Translations under genes and position numbers: made by a program
Source of the DNA: Eubacterium sp.
Lineage (GTDB): Bacteria; Bacillota; Clostridia; Lachnospirales; Lachnospiraceae
Length of the DNA: 64,000 nucleotides
Direction of reading: 5' to 3'
Assembly (NCBI GenBank): GCA_022764165.1
Contig: JALERM010000052.1
Location: forward strand, 86,501-150,500
Shown: piece by piece, positions 36,540 to 44,879 of the stretch
Layout: the number at the start of each line of letters is the position of its first letter
Numbering within the stretch: position 1 is the first letter of the stretch
The notes under the pieces: model-generated
What the model saw: the letters and a program-made list of their open reading frames with translations, nothing else
What the model was told of the DNA's origin: nothing
The model's database searches: none

Positions 36540-37049
36540 TCAATTCTGGCAAAGATATCCTTTGTTGTTCAATTCTTGTTCAATCAGATCCAGAGTGTCT
36601 TCAGAATCAGCGGATATGGTATGGTAATGATAACCGGAGGTCACATCCTTGAGGGGTGTGGATTTGCCGCTGTGTATTTCCTCCAGAAACTTTTTCACAT
36701 CTCTTCGGGAAGACACATTAAGTTCCGCTCTCAGACAACCATAGACACGATGACGCACAAAAACATCCAAAGCGACACCTCCCAGATCAACAATGGTATT
36801 CAGTTCATCTTCCATATCTTCATCGGAATGAAATACTTTCATGGCACGTGTGACCCGCTGTGGGGCATTTATAAGATAACCACGGTTAGTGGATATAATA
36901 TCATGGTGTTCTGCACGGATTAATGCCATATCCTGCACGATCACCTGCCTGCTGACAGAAAAATGCTCTGCCAGTGCGGTGCCGGAGATAGGTGAAGAAG
37001 CATGTGTCAGCATTTTGAGGATTTCCTGGCGTCTTTCTGTTCCTTTCAT
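36540..37049 (-). CDS. niaR: Niacin-responsive transcriptional repressor NiaR
   Basis: 169-aa regulator of NAD synthesis and niacin uptake in Firmicutes. The N-terminal winged helix (RRQEILKMLTHASSPISGTALAEHFSVSRQVIVQDMALIRA) is followed by the 3H domain, named for its three conserved histidines: here FVRHRVYG, LEEIHSGKSTPLKDVTSGYHYHTISA. The 3H domain binds nicotinic acid. It is divergent from the glycosyltransferase gene, and no NAD genes are nearby, so its targets lie elsewhere. A 12-bp palindrome downstream of its promoter may be an autoregulatory operator. Confidence 0.93.
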   Translation of the reverse strand: MKGTERRQEILKMLTHASSPISGTALAEHFSVSRQVIVQDMALIRAEHHDIISTNRGYLINAPQRVTRAMKVFHSDEDMEDELNTIVDLGGVALDVFVRHRVYGCLRAELNVSSRRDVKKFLEEIHSGKSTPLKDVTSGYHYHTISADSEDTLDLIEQELNNKGYLCQN

Positions 37050-37102
37050 GATTGTCAGTCAGTCCTTTCTCATTTTTTGTTGGATATTTCGTAACTGTTC
37101 AG

Positions 37103-37114
37103 TACATGCATGTA
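37103..37114. promoter_or_regulatory. niaR: Candidate NiaR operator palindrome
   Basis: The perfect palindrome TACATGCATGTA lies within the predicted niaR 5' leader, between the niaR promoter and start codon. The location is right for autorepression. The link to NiaR is inference. Confidence 0.35.
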
Positions 37115-37134
37115 TACCAGTTAAAGTATTTTCT

Positions 37135-37164
37135 ATTATATACCAGACTCTTCAAATACATCAA
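37135..37164 (-). promoter_or_regulatory. Promoter of niaR
   Basis: On the minus strand TTGATG (37164-37159), 18-base spacer, TATAAT (37140-37135). Confidence 0.55.
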
Positions 37165-37201
37165 GTGCAAATTCAAGATATCAGTATAATTCACACCTGT
37201 A

Positions 37202-37230
37202 TTGAATCCATAATTCAGATGTGCTAAACT
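37202..37230 (+). promoter_or_regulatory. Putative promoter of the glycosyltransferase-MarR gene
   Basis: TTGAAT (37202-37207), 17-base spacer, TAAACT (37225-37230). It is divergent from the niaR promoter. Confidence 0.4.
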
Positions 37231-37249
37231 TATGAAATATAAGGTGCCG

Positions 37250-37278
37250 GGGTGACTATGAACCCGTCCCCCAGTCAC
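37250..37278. repeat. GTGACTAYG...GTCAC palindromic repeat, copy 1
   Basis: GGGTGACTATGAACCCGTCC continues to CCAGTCAC and ends in six T residues. GTGACT pairs with AGTCAC. The unit is nearly identical to 51200-51228 and to each arm of the palindrome at 60654-60715. Confidence 0.75.
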
Positions 37279-37303
37279 TTTTTTAGATAGAGAGGTAAGT
37301 TAA

Positions 37304-38614
37304 ATGAATCCTGTAGTAAGTATTATTGTCCCGATTTATAATGCACAGGTGCAGCTGAATCGATGTATCGACAGTGTTTTGAATCAGGACTTTGAAGATT
37401 TTGAATTGATTCTGGTAAATGATGGAAGTAAAGATGCTTCCGGTGAGATTTGTGACAGGTATGCTGCGGAAGATGAGAGAATTCATGTGATTCATAAGGA
37501 AAATACGGGAGTATCGGACAGCAGGAATTGTGGAATTGATGCTGCAAAAGGTGAGTATCTGCAATTTCTTGACAGTGATGACTGGATTACCATGGATGCC
37601 ACCAGTCTTCTGGTGAGGGCGGCAAAAGAATATCAATGTGATCTTGTCATTGCGGATTTTTATCGGGTGGTGGGAGAGCGTGTGTCTCCCAAGGGGGATA
37701 TTCAGGAAGACAAGCTGCTGAGCAGGGAAGAGTTTGCGTCACTGATGATGGAAAAACCGGCGGATTTTTATTATGGAGTTCTCTGGAACAAGTTATATAG
37801 AAGAGAGATCGTGGAAAAGTATCATCTCCGCATGGATACTGATGTGAGCTGGTGTGAGGATTTCATGTTCAATCTGGAATATATCCGGAGGATTCAGACC
37901 ATTTATCCGCTGCGGGTTCCGGTATATTATTATGTGAAGACAAAAGGTTCGCTGGTCAGTCAGGGAATGAGTATTACCAATACCATTAAAATGAAGAAAA
38001 ATGTATTTGAGTATTACCATGCATTTTATCAGGATGTTTTCGGGGTTGAAAGCCATGAGAAAAGTCGTCTGCAGGTGTATCGGTTCCTTTTCGATGCGGC
38101 AGGGGATGGTCTGGTGCCTCCGGCCCTTCTGCCGGGTTCTTTTAAACTTGGTGAAGAACGGACACAGGTCAGTGATGAGATCCTGAGAGGTGAGGGATTC
38201 CTTCTGGAAATTTATCGGATGGAGAAGCTGCTTGACCGTCTTCTGGAGACTGTTGCCCTGAAAAATGATATGACTCTGGAGGAAGTGAGAATTCTTCTCT
38301 GTCTTTCGGAGGCAGGTGGGCTGTGCAGTAAAAAAGAACTGGCGGATATGTCCCGGATGACCAGAACAGGATTATCCCGAGTGGTTCAGAAACTTATGGG
38401 AAAGGGACTGATCGGCACGGAAGAGGGAGCAGGAAAGAAAAACGCCAAAGAAATAAAAACCCTGCCGGCATCGGAAATAATTATGAATGAAATATCCGCT
38501 GCCAAAAGGGATTGTTATCAGCTGATGTTTGCTGGCCTGGAGAGAGAAGAAATGGAACAGATTTACCGCATATCTTCCAGAATGCAGGAAAATATCCAGA
38601 GGGCTTTAAAATAG
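37304..38614 (+). CDS. Family 2 glycosyltransferase fused to a MarR-type winged helix
   Basis: A 436-aa protein with two unlike parts. Residues 1 to about 215 are a GT-A glycosyltransferase: VSIIVPIYNAQVQLNRCIDSVLNQ, LVNDGSKD, SRNCGIDAAKGEYLQFLDSDDW (the DxD-like metal site) and WNKLYRREI. Residues about 298-436 look like a MarR regulator: the helix LLEIYRMEKLLDRLLE, then TLEEVRILLCLSEAGGLCSKKELADMSRMTRTGLSRVVQKLMGKGLI with recognition helix and wing, and a C-terminal dimer helix REEMEQIYRISSRMQENI. The frame runs unbroken with a good GAGAGGTAAG site. The fusion is unusual and no function is assigned; the threonine aldolase gene follows 11 bases later. Confidence 0.85.
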   Translation: MNPVVSIIVPIYNAQVQLNRCIDSVLNQDFEDFELILVNDGSKDASGEICDRYAAEDERIHVIHKENTGVSDSRNCGIDAAKGEYLQFLDSDDWITMDATSLLVRAAKEYQCDLVIADFYRVVGERVSPKGDIQEDKLLSREEFASLMMEKPADFYYGVLWNKLYRREIVEKYHLRMDTDVSWCEDFMFNLEYIRRIQTIYPLRVPVYYYVKTKGSLVSQGMSITNTIKMKKNVFEYYHAFYQDVFGVESHEKSRLQVYRFLFDAAGDGLVPPALLPGSFKLGEERTQVSDEILRGEGFLLEIYRMEKLLDRLLETVALKNDMTLEEVRILLCLSEAGGLCSKKELADMSRMTRTGLSRVVQKLMGKGLIGTEEGAGKKNAKEIKTLPASEIIMNEISAAKRDCYQLMFAGLEREEMEQIYRISSRMQENIQRALK

Positions 38615-38625
38615 GGAGGAAAGTT

Positions 38626-39672
38626 ATGTTATCATTTGCATGTGATTACGCAGAAGGAGCACATGAGAAAATTTTACAGAGATTGATAGAGACCAATCGG
38701 GAGCATCTTGCCGGATATGGCAGTGATCATTACTGTGAGAGTGCAAAAGAAAAAATCAGAAAGGTATGTGAATGCCCGCAGGCAGAGATTTCGTTCCTGG
38801 TGGGCGGTACACAGACAAACGCCGTGGTCATTGACGCTATGCTCCGACCCTATGAGGGAGTTGTGTGTGCACAGACCGGCCATATCAATGCCCATGAATC
38901 CGGTGCTATTGAATATACTGGACATAAAGTGATGGGAATTCCTCAGCACGAGGGAAAAATCTGTGCCGGGGAACTGGAAGCATTTCTGAAATGTTTCTGG
39001 GAAGATGAAAATTTTGAACATATGGTATTTCCGGGGATGGTGTATATTTCCCATCCTACGGAGTATGGAACTTTGTATAGTAAGCAGGAACTGACGGAAA
39101 TATCCAATGTCTGCCGCAAATATAAAATACCATTGTATATGGATGGTGCTCGCCTGGGTTATGGACTGATGAGCAGAGAGGCGGATGTGACACTTCCGGA
39201 AATCGCAGAGCTTTGCGATGTTTTCTATATCGGAGGGACAAAGGTGGGAGCACTCTGCGGGGAAGCTGTCGTATTTACAAAAAACAATATGCCGCCCCAT
39301 TTTCTCACCATCGTGAAGCAGCATGGAGCCCTGCTGGCAAAACGGCGGCTGCTGGGCATCCAGTTTGATACCTTATTTACCGATCATCTGTATTTTACCA
39401 TCAGTGCCCATGCCATAGAAATGGCGGAGCTTCTGAAGCAGGGATTCCGGGAAAGAGGATATCGTTTTTTCCTGAATTCTCCCACAAATCAGCAGTTTAT
39501 TGTACTGGATAATCGTAAAATGGAGATACTGAAAAAGAGCGTAAGTTTCAGTTACTGGGAAAAAGTTGATGAAGACCATACGGTTGTCCGTTTTGCGACG
39601 AGCTGGGCAACTACGAAAGAAGAAATCGAGGCACTGATGCAGCTTCTGGACGAAATCGGCAATCTTTCCTAA
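38626..39672 (+). CDS. ltaE: Low-specificity L-threonine aldolase-type PLP enzyme
   Basis: PLP-dependent beta-eliminating lyase-family protein of 348 aa that would split threonine or allo-threonine into glycine and acetaldehyde. It starts with the family pattern FACDYAEGAHEKILQRL and has GYGSDHYCE, FLVGGTQTNAVV, ESGAIEYTGHKVM, LYMDGARLGYGLMS with the PLP Asp, and the PLP lysine in YIGGTKVGALCGEAVV. The track start within the previous gene is rejected; ATG 38626 follows GGGAGGAAAG. It is probably cotranscribed with the glycosyltransferase-MarR gene. Confidence 0.9.
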   Translation: MLSFACDYAEGAHEKILQRLIETNREHLAGYGSDHYCESAKEKIRKVCECPQAEISFLVGGTQTNAVVIDAMLRPYEGVVCAQTGHINAHESGAIEYTGHKVMGIPQHEGKICAGELEAFLKCFWEDENFEHMVFPGMVYISHPTEYGTLYSKQELTEISNVCRKYKIPLYMDGARLGYGLMSREADVTLPEIAELCDVFYIGGTKVGALCGEAVVFTKNNMPPHFLTIVKQHGALLAKRRLLGIQFDTLFTDHLYFTISAHAIEMAELLKQGFRERGYRFFLNSPTNQQFIVLDNRKMEILKKSVSFSYWEKVDEDHTVVRFATSWATTKEEIEALMQLLDEIGNLS

Positions 39673-39708
39673 TTCATATAAAATTTATAAATTTTTACAA
39701 AGCTTTTC

Positions 39709-39736
39709 TTGCAGGAAATTCCTGTCGGAGTATAAT
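39709..39736 (+). promoter_or_regulatory. Promoter of ftsH
   Basis: TTGCAG (39709-39714), 16-base spacer, perfect TATAAT (39731-39736). The leader of about 90 bases holds a small hairpin repeat (39766-39801). Confidence 0.55.
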
Positions 39737-39765
39737 AAAGCCAGCAGGTAAAGTCAGCAGAGCCT

Positions 39766-39801
39766 CCGGCGGATTGCAGAGGTACGCCGAAGGTACTTGA
39801 A
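39766..39801. repeat. Hairpin repeat CCTCCGGCGG...CGCCGAAGGTACTTGAA
   Basis: CCTCCGGCG pairs imperfectly with CGCCGAAGG within the ftsH leader and ends GTACTTGAA, as does the unit at 33753. Confidence 0.4.
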
Positions 39802-39829
39802 GATATTACTCACAGAAAGAAGGAAGATT

Positions 39830-41668
39830 ATGGATTTAAATCAGTTAAAAGAAAACAAACCGAAGCGCCCGGTTATGTTCTACTATGCAATTGCATTTGT
39901 GGTATTGCTTTTGCTGAATTTTGTATTGGTGCCATGGCTGTCAGAAAAGAGTATTAAGGAAACCACGTATAACGAATTTGTGGGACAGCTGGATGCAGGA
40001 AATGTTACCAAAGTTGAGGTGCGGCAGGATGAATATTCCATTTATTATATTGTGGAAGTGAATGGGAAAGAACTTATCTGCAAGACCGGTCTGATGGATG
40101 ACCCGAATCTGGTAGAACGTCTGGATCGGAGCGGCGTGGAGTATGGAACACCGATACCGACCAAGCAGTCACCATTTCTGGCATTGATTCTCACATGGAT
40201 TATTCCAATTGCAATTTTCATGTTTATTGGAAATATGCTTTCCAAAAAGTTGGCACAGGGCATGGGAGGTCCGGGTGCCATGTCCTTTGGAAAAAGTAAT
40301 GCAAAAATATACGTAAAATCCTCCACCGGAATCAAGTTTTCCGATGTGGCCGGTGAGGATGAGGCGAAAGAACTGCTGTCAGAGATTGTAGATTATCTGC
40401 ATCATCCCGAACAGTATCAGGCGATTGGCGCAAAGATGCCGAAAGGTGCTCTTCTTGTAGGCCCTCCGGGAACCGGTAAAACCCTTCTTGCAAAAGCCGT
40501 AGCCGGTGAGGCGGAAGTACCGTTCTTCTCGATTTCAGGTTCTGAATTTGTAGAAATGTTTGTGGGTATGGGTGCCGCAAAAGTGCGTGATCTGTTCAAA
40601 CAGGCAAACGAGAAAGCCCCCTGTATCGTATTTATCGATGAGATTGATACCATCGGTAAAAAACGAGACGGCAACTTCAGCGGCAATGATGAGCGTGAGC
40701 AGACGCTGAACCAGCTGCTGACGGAGATGGATGGCTTTGACGGATCCAAGGGTGTTGTCATTCTGGCCGCAACCAACCGTCCGGATTCTCTTGACCCGGC
40801 CCTGCTTCGTCCGGGACGGTTTGACCGCCGGATTCCGGTAGAACTTCCGGATCTGCAGGGTCGTGAAGAAATACTGAAAGTACATGCTAAAAATATTAAA
40901 ATCGCAGACAATGTAGATTTCTCTGCGATTGCGAAAGCGGCTTCCGGTGCTTCCGGTGCTGAGCTTGCCAATATTGTCAACGAGGCTGCACTCCGTGCTG
41001 TCCGTGACGGCAGAAGATTTGCCACCCAGGCAGATATGGAAGAGAGTATCGAAGTTGTTATTGCCGGTTATCAGAAAAAGAATCGGGTTCTTTCGGAAAA
41101 AGAGAAGCTGATCGTTGCTTACCACGAGATTGGTCATGCTCTGGTGGCTGCCAAACAGACCAACTCCGCGCCGGTGCATAAAATCACTATTATTCCGAGA
41201 ACTTCCGGTGCTCTGGGCTATACCATGCAGGTGGAAGACGGAGAGCACTTCCTGATGTCCAAAGAAGAACTGGAGAATAAAATTGCTACCTTTACCGGTG
41301 GCCGTGCGGCTGAGGAACTCATTTTCCACTCCATCACCACAGGTGCATCCAATGATATCGAACAGGCAACCAAGATTGCCCGCGGTATGATTACTCGGTT
41401 CGGTATGAGCGATGAGTTTGACATGGTTGCCATGGAAAATGTGACAAATCAGTATCTGGGAGGTGATTCCACCCTGGCATGTTCTTTCGAGACACAGACA
41501 CTGATCGATAAGAAAGTAGTCGAGCTGGTGAAAAAACAGCACGACAAGGCATTGCAGATTCTGCAGGATAATATCATGAAACTGCATGAACTGGCAAAAT
41601 ACCTGTATGAGAACGAAACGATTACAGGTGAAGAATTTATGAACATTCTGGAAAATAGAAATAATTAA
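39830..41668 (+). CDS. ftsH: ATP-dependent zinc metalloprotease FtsH
   Basis: Membrane-anchored AAA+ protease that degrades membrane and regulatory proteins. The 612-aa protein has two transmembrane helices ([20 protein letters not shown] and [22 protein letters not shown]) around a small external domain. The AAA module has [31 protein letters not shown] and the SRH region [20 protein letters not shown]. The zinc protease motif is [11 protein letters not shown]. It ends shortly after [13 protein letters not shown], without a long tail. The ATG at 39830 follows AGAAGGAAG; the track start is too early. Confidence 0.97.
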   Translation: MDLNQLKENKPKRPVMFYYAIAFVVLLLLNFVLVPWLSEKSIKETTYNEFVGQLDAGNVTKVEVRQDEYSIYYIVEVNGKELICKTGLMDDPNLVERLDRSGVEYGTPIPTKQSPFLALILTWIIPIAIFMFIGNMLSKKLAQGMGGPGAMSFGKSNAKIYVKSSTGIKFSDVAGEDEAKELLSEIVDYLHHPEQYQAIGAKMPKGALLVGPPGTGKTLLAKAVAGEAEVPFFSISGSEFVEMFVGMGAAKVRDLFKQANEKAPCIVFIDEIDTIGKKRDGNFSGNDEREQTLNQLLTEMDGFDGSKGVVILAATNRPDSLDPALLRPGRFDRRIPVELPDLQGREEILKVHAKNIKIADNVDFSAIAKAASGASGAELANIVNEAALRAVRDGRRFATQADMEESIEVVIAGYQKKNRVLSEKEKLIVAYHEIGHALVAAKQTNSAPVHKITIIPRTSGALGYTMQVEDGEHFLMSKEELENKIATFTGGRAAEELIFHSITTGASNDIEQATKIARGMITRFGMSDEFDMVAMENVTNQYLGGDSTLACSFETQTLIDKKVVELVKKQHDKALQILQDNIMKLHELAKYLYENETITGEEFMNILENRNN

Positions 41669-41672
41669 TCTG

Positions 41673-41701
41673 TTGAATTGATATAGAGTTGGTGCTATAA
41701 T
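41673..41701 (+). promoter_or_regulatory. Promoter of the folate operon
   Basis: TTGAAT (41673-41678), 17-base spacer, perfect TATAAT (41696-41701). The predicted start near 41708 is 12 bases before the riboswitch. Confidence 0.7.
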
Positions 41702-41719
41702 GTCAGCAGATAAATCATA

Positions 41720-41816
41720 TGCAAAATAGGATTCCATGCGTCAAGTGTTCAGTGGATGGGGAGTTGCCGCAGAAACGAAAAGCTCGTCTTACGATATGGA
41801 ATCTGCACCCGTTGCA
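41720..41816 (+). ncRNA. Tetrahydrofolate (THF) riboswitch
   Basis: The stretch carries the conserved features of the THF aptamer (the class described for folT leaders): GCGTCAAGTG, then GGATGGGGAG, then AACGAA, then GGAATCTGCACCCG. P2 is GGATTCCAT/ATGGAATC and P1 is TGCAA/TTGCA at the two ends. The size of about 97 bases fits. It sits between a consensus promoter and folE and is followed by a terminator stem, as expected for repression by reduced folates. Alignment to the class was from memory. Confidence 0.8.
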
Positions 41817-41833
41817 GCAAAAAAGATGATAGG

Positions 41834-41924
41834 CATCTCGATTGTGAAGGGAACAATATACGCAAGTGATGAGTCATTCCTTTGAGCGGATGATTGTTCG
41901 CTCATTCACATCGGGATGTTTTTT
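41834..41924 (+). terminator. Expression-platform terminator of the THF riboswitch
   Basis: CATCTCGATTGTGAA (41834) pairs with TTCACATCGGGATG (41905) and, inside, GAACAAT with ATTGTTC. A run of six T residues follows. The remaining leader to folE (41925-42041) shows no gene. Confidence 0.7.
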
Positions 41925-42041
41925 CGTATAGAATTATTTTCCATATATGAACTGCATTTAACCAGAATGCCTGCATCCCGAATAACAAACATCTTCGTGC
42001 AAAAATCACGGAGTGTATGCATGATGAAGGAGGTACAGAGC

Positions 42042-42599
42042 ATGATGGATCATGAAAAAATCAAAGAAGGTGTCCGGCTGATGCTGGAAGGGATCGGAGA
42101 AGATATTAACAGAGAAGGTCTTCTGGAAACACCGGACAGAATCGCACGGATGTGTGAGCAAATCTATGGCGGACTTTACGAGGATCCCGCCGTTCATCTC
42201 AACAAACAATTTCAGGCAACTAATAATAATATGGTATTGGAAAAGGATATTACATTTTATTCTGTCTGTGAGCATCATCTGCTTCCGTTTTATGGGAAAG
42301 CTCATGTGGCCTATATTCCTGACGGAAAAGTGGCAGGTCTCAGCAAACTTGCCCGGACGGTGGAAGTATTTGCCAGAAGACCGCAGATTCAGGAAAATAT
42401 GACAGCTCAGATTGCCGATGCCCTGGAAAAATATTTAAGTCCCAAAGGGGTCATGGTTATGATTGAGGCGGAACATATGTGTATGACTATGAGGGGCGTA
42501 CAGAAGCCGGGAAGCAAGACCGTAACCACGATAGTAAAAGGCGTTTTTGCAGATGACTATACGCTGCAGCAGACATTTTTACAGATGGTGCGTCAGTAA
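42042..42599 (+). CDS. folE: GTP cyclohydrolase I
   Basis: First enzyme of folate synthesis, converting GTP to 7,8-dihydroneopterin triphosphate. The 185-aa protein has [19 protein letters not shown], the zinc site [20 protein letters not shown] (Cys, His), [42 protein letters not shown] (second zinc Cys) and a GVFADD end. The track ORF begins within the terminator stem; AAGGAGG 8 bases before ATG 42042 sets the start. It is the first gene of the riboswitch-controlled operon. Confidence 0.97.
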   Translation: MMDHEKIKEGVRLMLEGIGEDINREGLLETPDRIARMCEQIYGGLYEDPAVHLNKQFQATNNNMVLEKDITFYSVCEHHLLPFYGKAHVAYIPDGKVAGLSKLARTVEVFARRPQIQENMTAQIADALEKYLSPKGVMVMIEAEHMCMTMRGVQKPGSKTVTTIVKGVFADDYTLQQTFLQMVRQ

Positions 42600-42619
42600 C
42601 ACGGATGAGAGTAGTATCG

Positions 42620-43108
42620 ATGAAAAGAATACATGACATACAAAATCATCCCATATTCCGGGAAGAATATCAGAAGCTTCAGGAGGCGGAAAAAGAACGG
42701 ATTTTTTGCCGTCATACGATGGAACATTTTCTGGATGTGGCGCGGCTGATGTATATTTATAACCTTGAAGATGGAGCCGGGATTGAAAAGGATATTATTT
42801 ATGCCGCTGCACTTCTTCACGATATCGGAAGATATGAACAGATCAGTAGAGGAACACCCCATGATATTGCGGGAAGCAGACTGGCGGAAGTGATCATGAG
42901 AGACTGTGATTTTACTGAAGAGGAGATATCCTGGGTAAAGAGGGCAATTTCCGGTCACCGGATTTCGAAAAATGACGAACATACAAAGCCGTCACTGGAA
43001 GTTTATCTGTACAGGGCAGACAAACAGTCCAGAAACTGTTTCTTTTGTCCTGCATATGGTGAGTGTAACTGGCCGGAAGAAAAGAAAAACAAAAACATCT
43101 GTTATTAA
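42620..43108 (+). CDS. HD-domain hydrolase in the folate operon
   Basis: A metal-dependent HD phosphohydrolase of about 162 aa. It has CRHTMEHFLDVARLMYIY (first His), AAALLHDIGRYEQ (HD pair), PHDIAGS and RAISGHRISK. The C-terminus holds a Cys cluster (CFFCPAYGEC) that could bind metal. It sits between folE and folP, the pathway gap where dihydroneopterin triphosphate must lose pyrophosphate, but the substrate is not known. Start may be 42605 (track) or 42620; the second gives an N-terminus MKRIHDIQNHP. Neither has a strong ribosome binding site. Confidence 0.85.
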   Translation: MKRIHDIQNHPIFREEYQKLQEAEKERIFCRHTMEHFLDVARLMYIYNLEDGAGIEKDIIYAAALLHDIGRYEQISRGTPHDIAGSRLAEVIMRDCDFTEEEISWVKRAISGHRISKNDEHTKPSLEVYLYRADKQSRNCFFCPAYGECNWPEEKKNKNICY

Positions 43109-43130
43109 ACGAATCTAACAGGAGAACACT

Positions 43131-43937
43131 ATGAGAATCGGAAATAGAAAATTTGATACAAAGAATAAAACATATATTATGGGAATACTGAATGTGACAC
43201 CGGATTCCTTTTCAGACGGAGGAAAGTATAACCATCTGGATGCCGCACTGTTTCATACAGAAGAAATGCTGCGGGATGGGGCGGATATCATCGATATTGG
43301 AGGAGAATCCACCCGTCCGGGCCATACGGTTATCACTGATGAGGAAGAAATTGCCCGTGTGACACCCGTGATTCAGGCTGTAAAAAGCCGTTTTGATGTA
43401 CCGGTATCCATCGATACCTATAAAGGAAAGGTTACAGAAGCAGCTTTGCAGGCTGGTGCTGATCTGGTAAATGATATCTGGGGATTTAAGCATGACAAAA
43501 AGGTTGCAGATTTGACGGCAAAATACGGTGCTACCTGCTGTCTGATGCATAACAGGCATGAGGCAGTGTATGAAAATTTCCTGGATGACATGGTTCGGGA
43601 TATGGAAGAATGCGTGCAGATCGCCCGGGAAGCAGGAGTTGCTGATGACAGAATTATTCTGGATCCCGGTGTGGGATTTGGAAAAACCTATGAGATGAAC
43701 CTGGAAGCCATTCACCATGTGGACGTACTGCACCGTCTGGGATTTCCCATTCTTCTTGGAACCTCCCGAAAGTCCGTGATCGGTCTGACTCTGAATCTTC
43801 CCGCTGACCAGCGAGTGGAAGGAACCATGGTCACTACGGTCATCGGTGTGATGAAAGGATGTGCCTTTGTCAGAGTACACGATATCAAAGAAAATAAACG
43901 AGCCATTCAGATGACCGAAGCAATTCTGGGTCGTTAG
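43131..43937 (+). CDS. folP: Dihydropteroate synthase
   Basis: Joins dihydropterin pyrophosphate and p-aminobenzoate; the target of sulfonamides. The 268-aa TIM-barrel has MGILNVTPDSFSDGGKY, DIIDIGGESTRPGH, VSIDTYKGKVTEAAL, LVNDIWGF, LDPGVGFGKTYEMN and LLGTSRKSVIG, all in family order. An ACAGGAGAAC site precedes the ATG. It lies 22 bases after the HD gene and 8 before folBK. Confidence 0.97.
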   Translation: MRIGNRKFDTKNKTYIMGILNVTPDSFSDGGKYNHLDAALFHTEEMLRDGADIIDIGGESTRPGHTVITDEEEIARVTPVIQAVKSRFDVPVSIDTYKGKVTEAALQAGADLVNDIWGFKHDKKVADLTAKYGATCCLMHNRHEAVYENFLDDMVRDMEECVQIAREAGVADDRIILDPGVGFGKTYEMNLEAIHHVDVLHRLGFPILLGTSRKSVIGLTLNLPADQRVEGTMVTTVIGVMKGCAFVRVHDIKENKRAIQMTEAILGR

Positions 43938-43945
43938 GGGGCAGT

Positions 43946-44755
43946 ATGGATAAGATTACAATACGAAATCTGGAAATATTTGCGAATCATGGAGTTTACC
44001 CGGAAGAAAACGTTCTGGGGCAGAAATTTGTGATTACCGCTGTGTTATACACCAGTATAAGGAAAGCCGGAACGACAGATGAACTGGAGCATTCTGTTAA
44101 TTACGGGGAAGTCAGCCATTTTATAAAGAGATTTGTGGAAGGACATACCTGGAAATTATTGGAGAGTGTGGCAGAACATCTGGCAGAAGCATTGTTGGTG
44201 TCATTTCCCCTTGTTCACAGAGTGGACCTTGAGATTCAGAAACCATGGGCACCTGTTGGGCTGCCGCTGGAAACCGTATCTGTTGCTATCTCCAGAGAAT
44301 GGCATACGGCATATATAGCTTTGGGCTCAAACATGGGAGATAAAAAAGGATATCTTGATTTTGCGGTGGAAAAACTTCAGGAACGAAAGGACTGTTGTGT
44401 AAAAGTCGTATCAGATTATCTTGTCACAGAGCCATACGGCGGAGTGGAGCAGGATGACTTCCTGAATGCAGCTCTGGAACTGAAAACCATTCTGGAACCG
44501 GAGGAACTGCTGGAAGTGCTGCATGAGATTGAATATGAGGCAAAAAGAGAGCGGACGATACACTGGGGTCCCAGAACACTGGATCTGGATATCCTGCTGT
44601 ATGATGATCTGGTACTGGATACTCCCGATCTGCACATCCCTCATATCGAGATGCATCTGAGAGATTTTGTCTTAATTCCTCTGGCGCAGATCGCTCCGTG
44701 GAAACGCCATCCACTGATTGGGAAGACCGTGGATGAAATGAAGAACAATCTGTAA
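43946..44755 (+). CDS. folK: Bifunctional dihydroneopterin aldolase / 6-hydroxymethyl-dihydropterin pyrophosphokinase (FolB-FolK)
   Basis: A 269-aa fusion of two consecutive folate enzymes. Residues about 1-118 are FolB: ITIRNLEIFANHGVYPEENVLGQKF, then NYGEVSHFIKRFVEG and the catalytic lysine region EIQKPWAPVGLPLETVSV. Residues about 122-269 are FolK: AYIALGSNMGDKKGYLDFAVEKL, EPYGGVEQDDFLNAALEL, GPRTLDLDILLYDDLVLDTPDLHIPHIEMHLRDFVLIPLAQIAP. Such FolBK fusions are known in Firmicutes. It is the last gene of the operon. Confidence 0.96.
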   Translation: MDKITIRNLEIFANHGVYPEENVLGQKFVITAVLYTSIRKAGTTDELEHSVNYGEVSHFIKRFVEGHTWKLLESVAEHLAEALLVSFPLVHRVDLEIQKPWAPVGLPLETVSVAISREWHTAYIALGSNMGDKKGYLDFAVEKLQERKDCCVKVVSDYLVTEPYGGVEQDDFLNAALELKTILEPEELLEVLHEIEYEAKRERTIHWGPRTLDLDILLYDDLVLDTPDLHIPHIEMHLRDFVLIPLAQIAPWKRHPLIGKTVDEMKNNL

Positions 44756-44791
44756 AAAATATTTAAAAATGTTATACTTTGAATAAATTTT

Positions 44792-44800
44792 TGCTATAAT
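44792..44800 (+). promoter_or_regulatory. Extended -10 promoter of the sugar kinase gene
   Basis: TGCTATAAT (TGn plus perfect TATAAT) at 44792-44800 without a good -35. The leader holds a small hairpin (GAATGA/TCATTC, about 44816-44840). Confidence 0.45.
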
Positions 44801-44879
44801 TCCAGTAAGAATAGTGAATGAGTCATGAGAAGAATCATTCGCAGCAGGAAAACGACAAGTTATTCAAGGGAGAAGGATT

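Noticed and set aside
36576-36923. 115-aa plus-strand ORF over niaR
   Set aside because: Antisense to a clear NiaR coding sequence.
40535-41737. 400-aa minus-strand ORF opposite ftsH
   Set aside because: Shadow of ftsH; no domain, no ribosome binding site.
41916-42041. Upstream extension of folE to the ATG at 41916
   Set aside because: This ATG lies inside the riboswitch terminator stem, and a strong AAGGAGG precedes ATG 42042.
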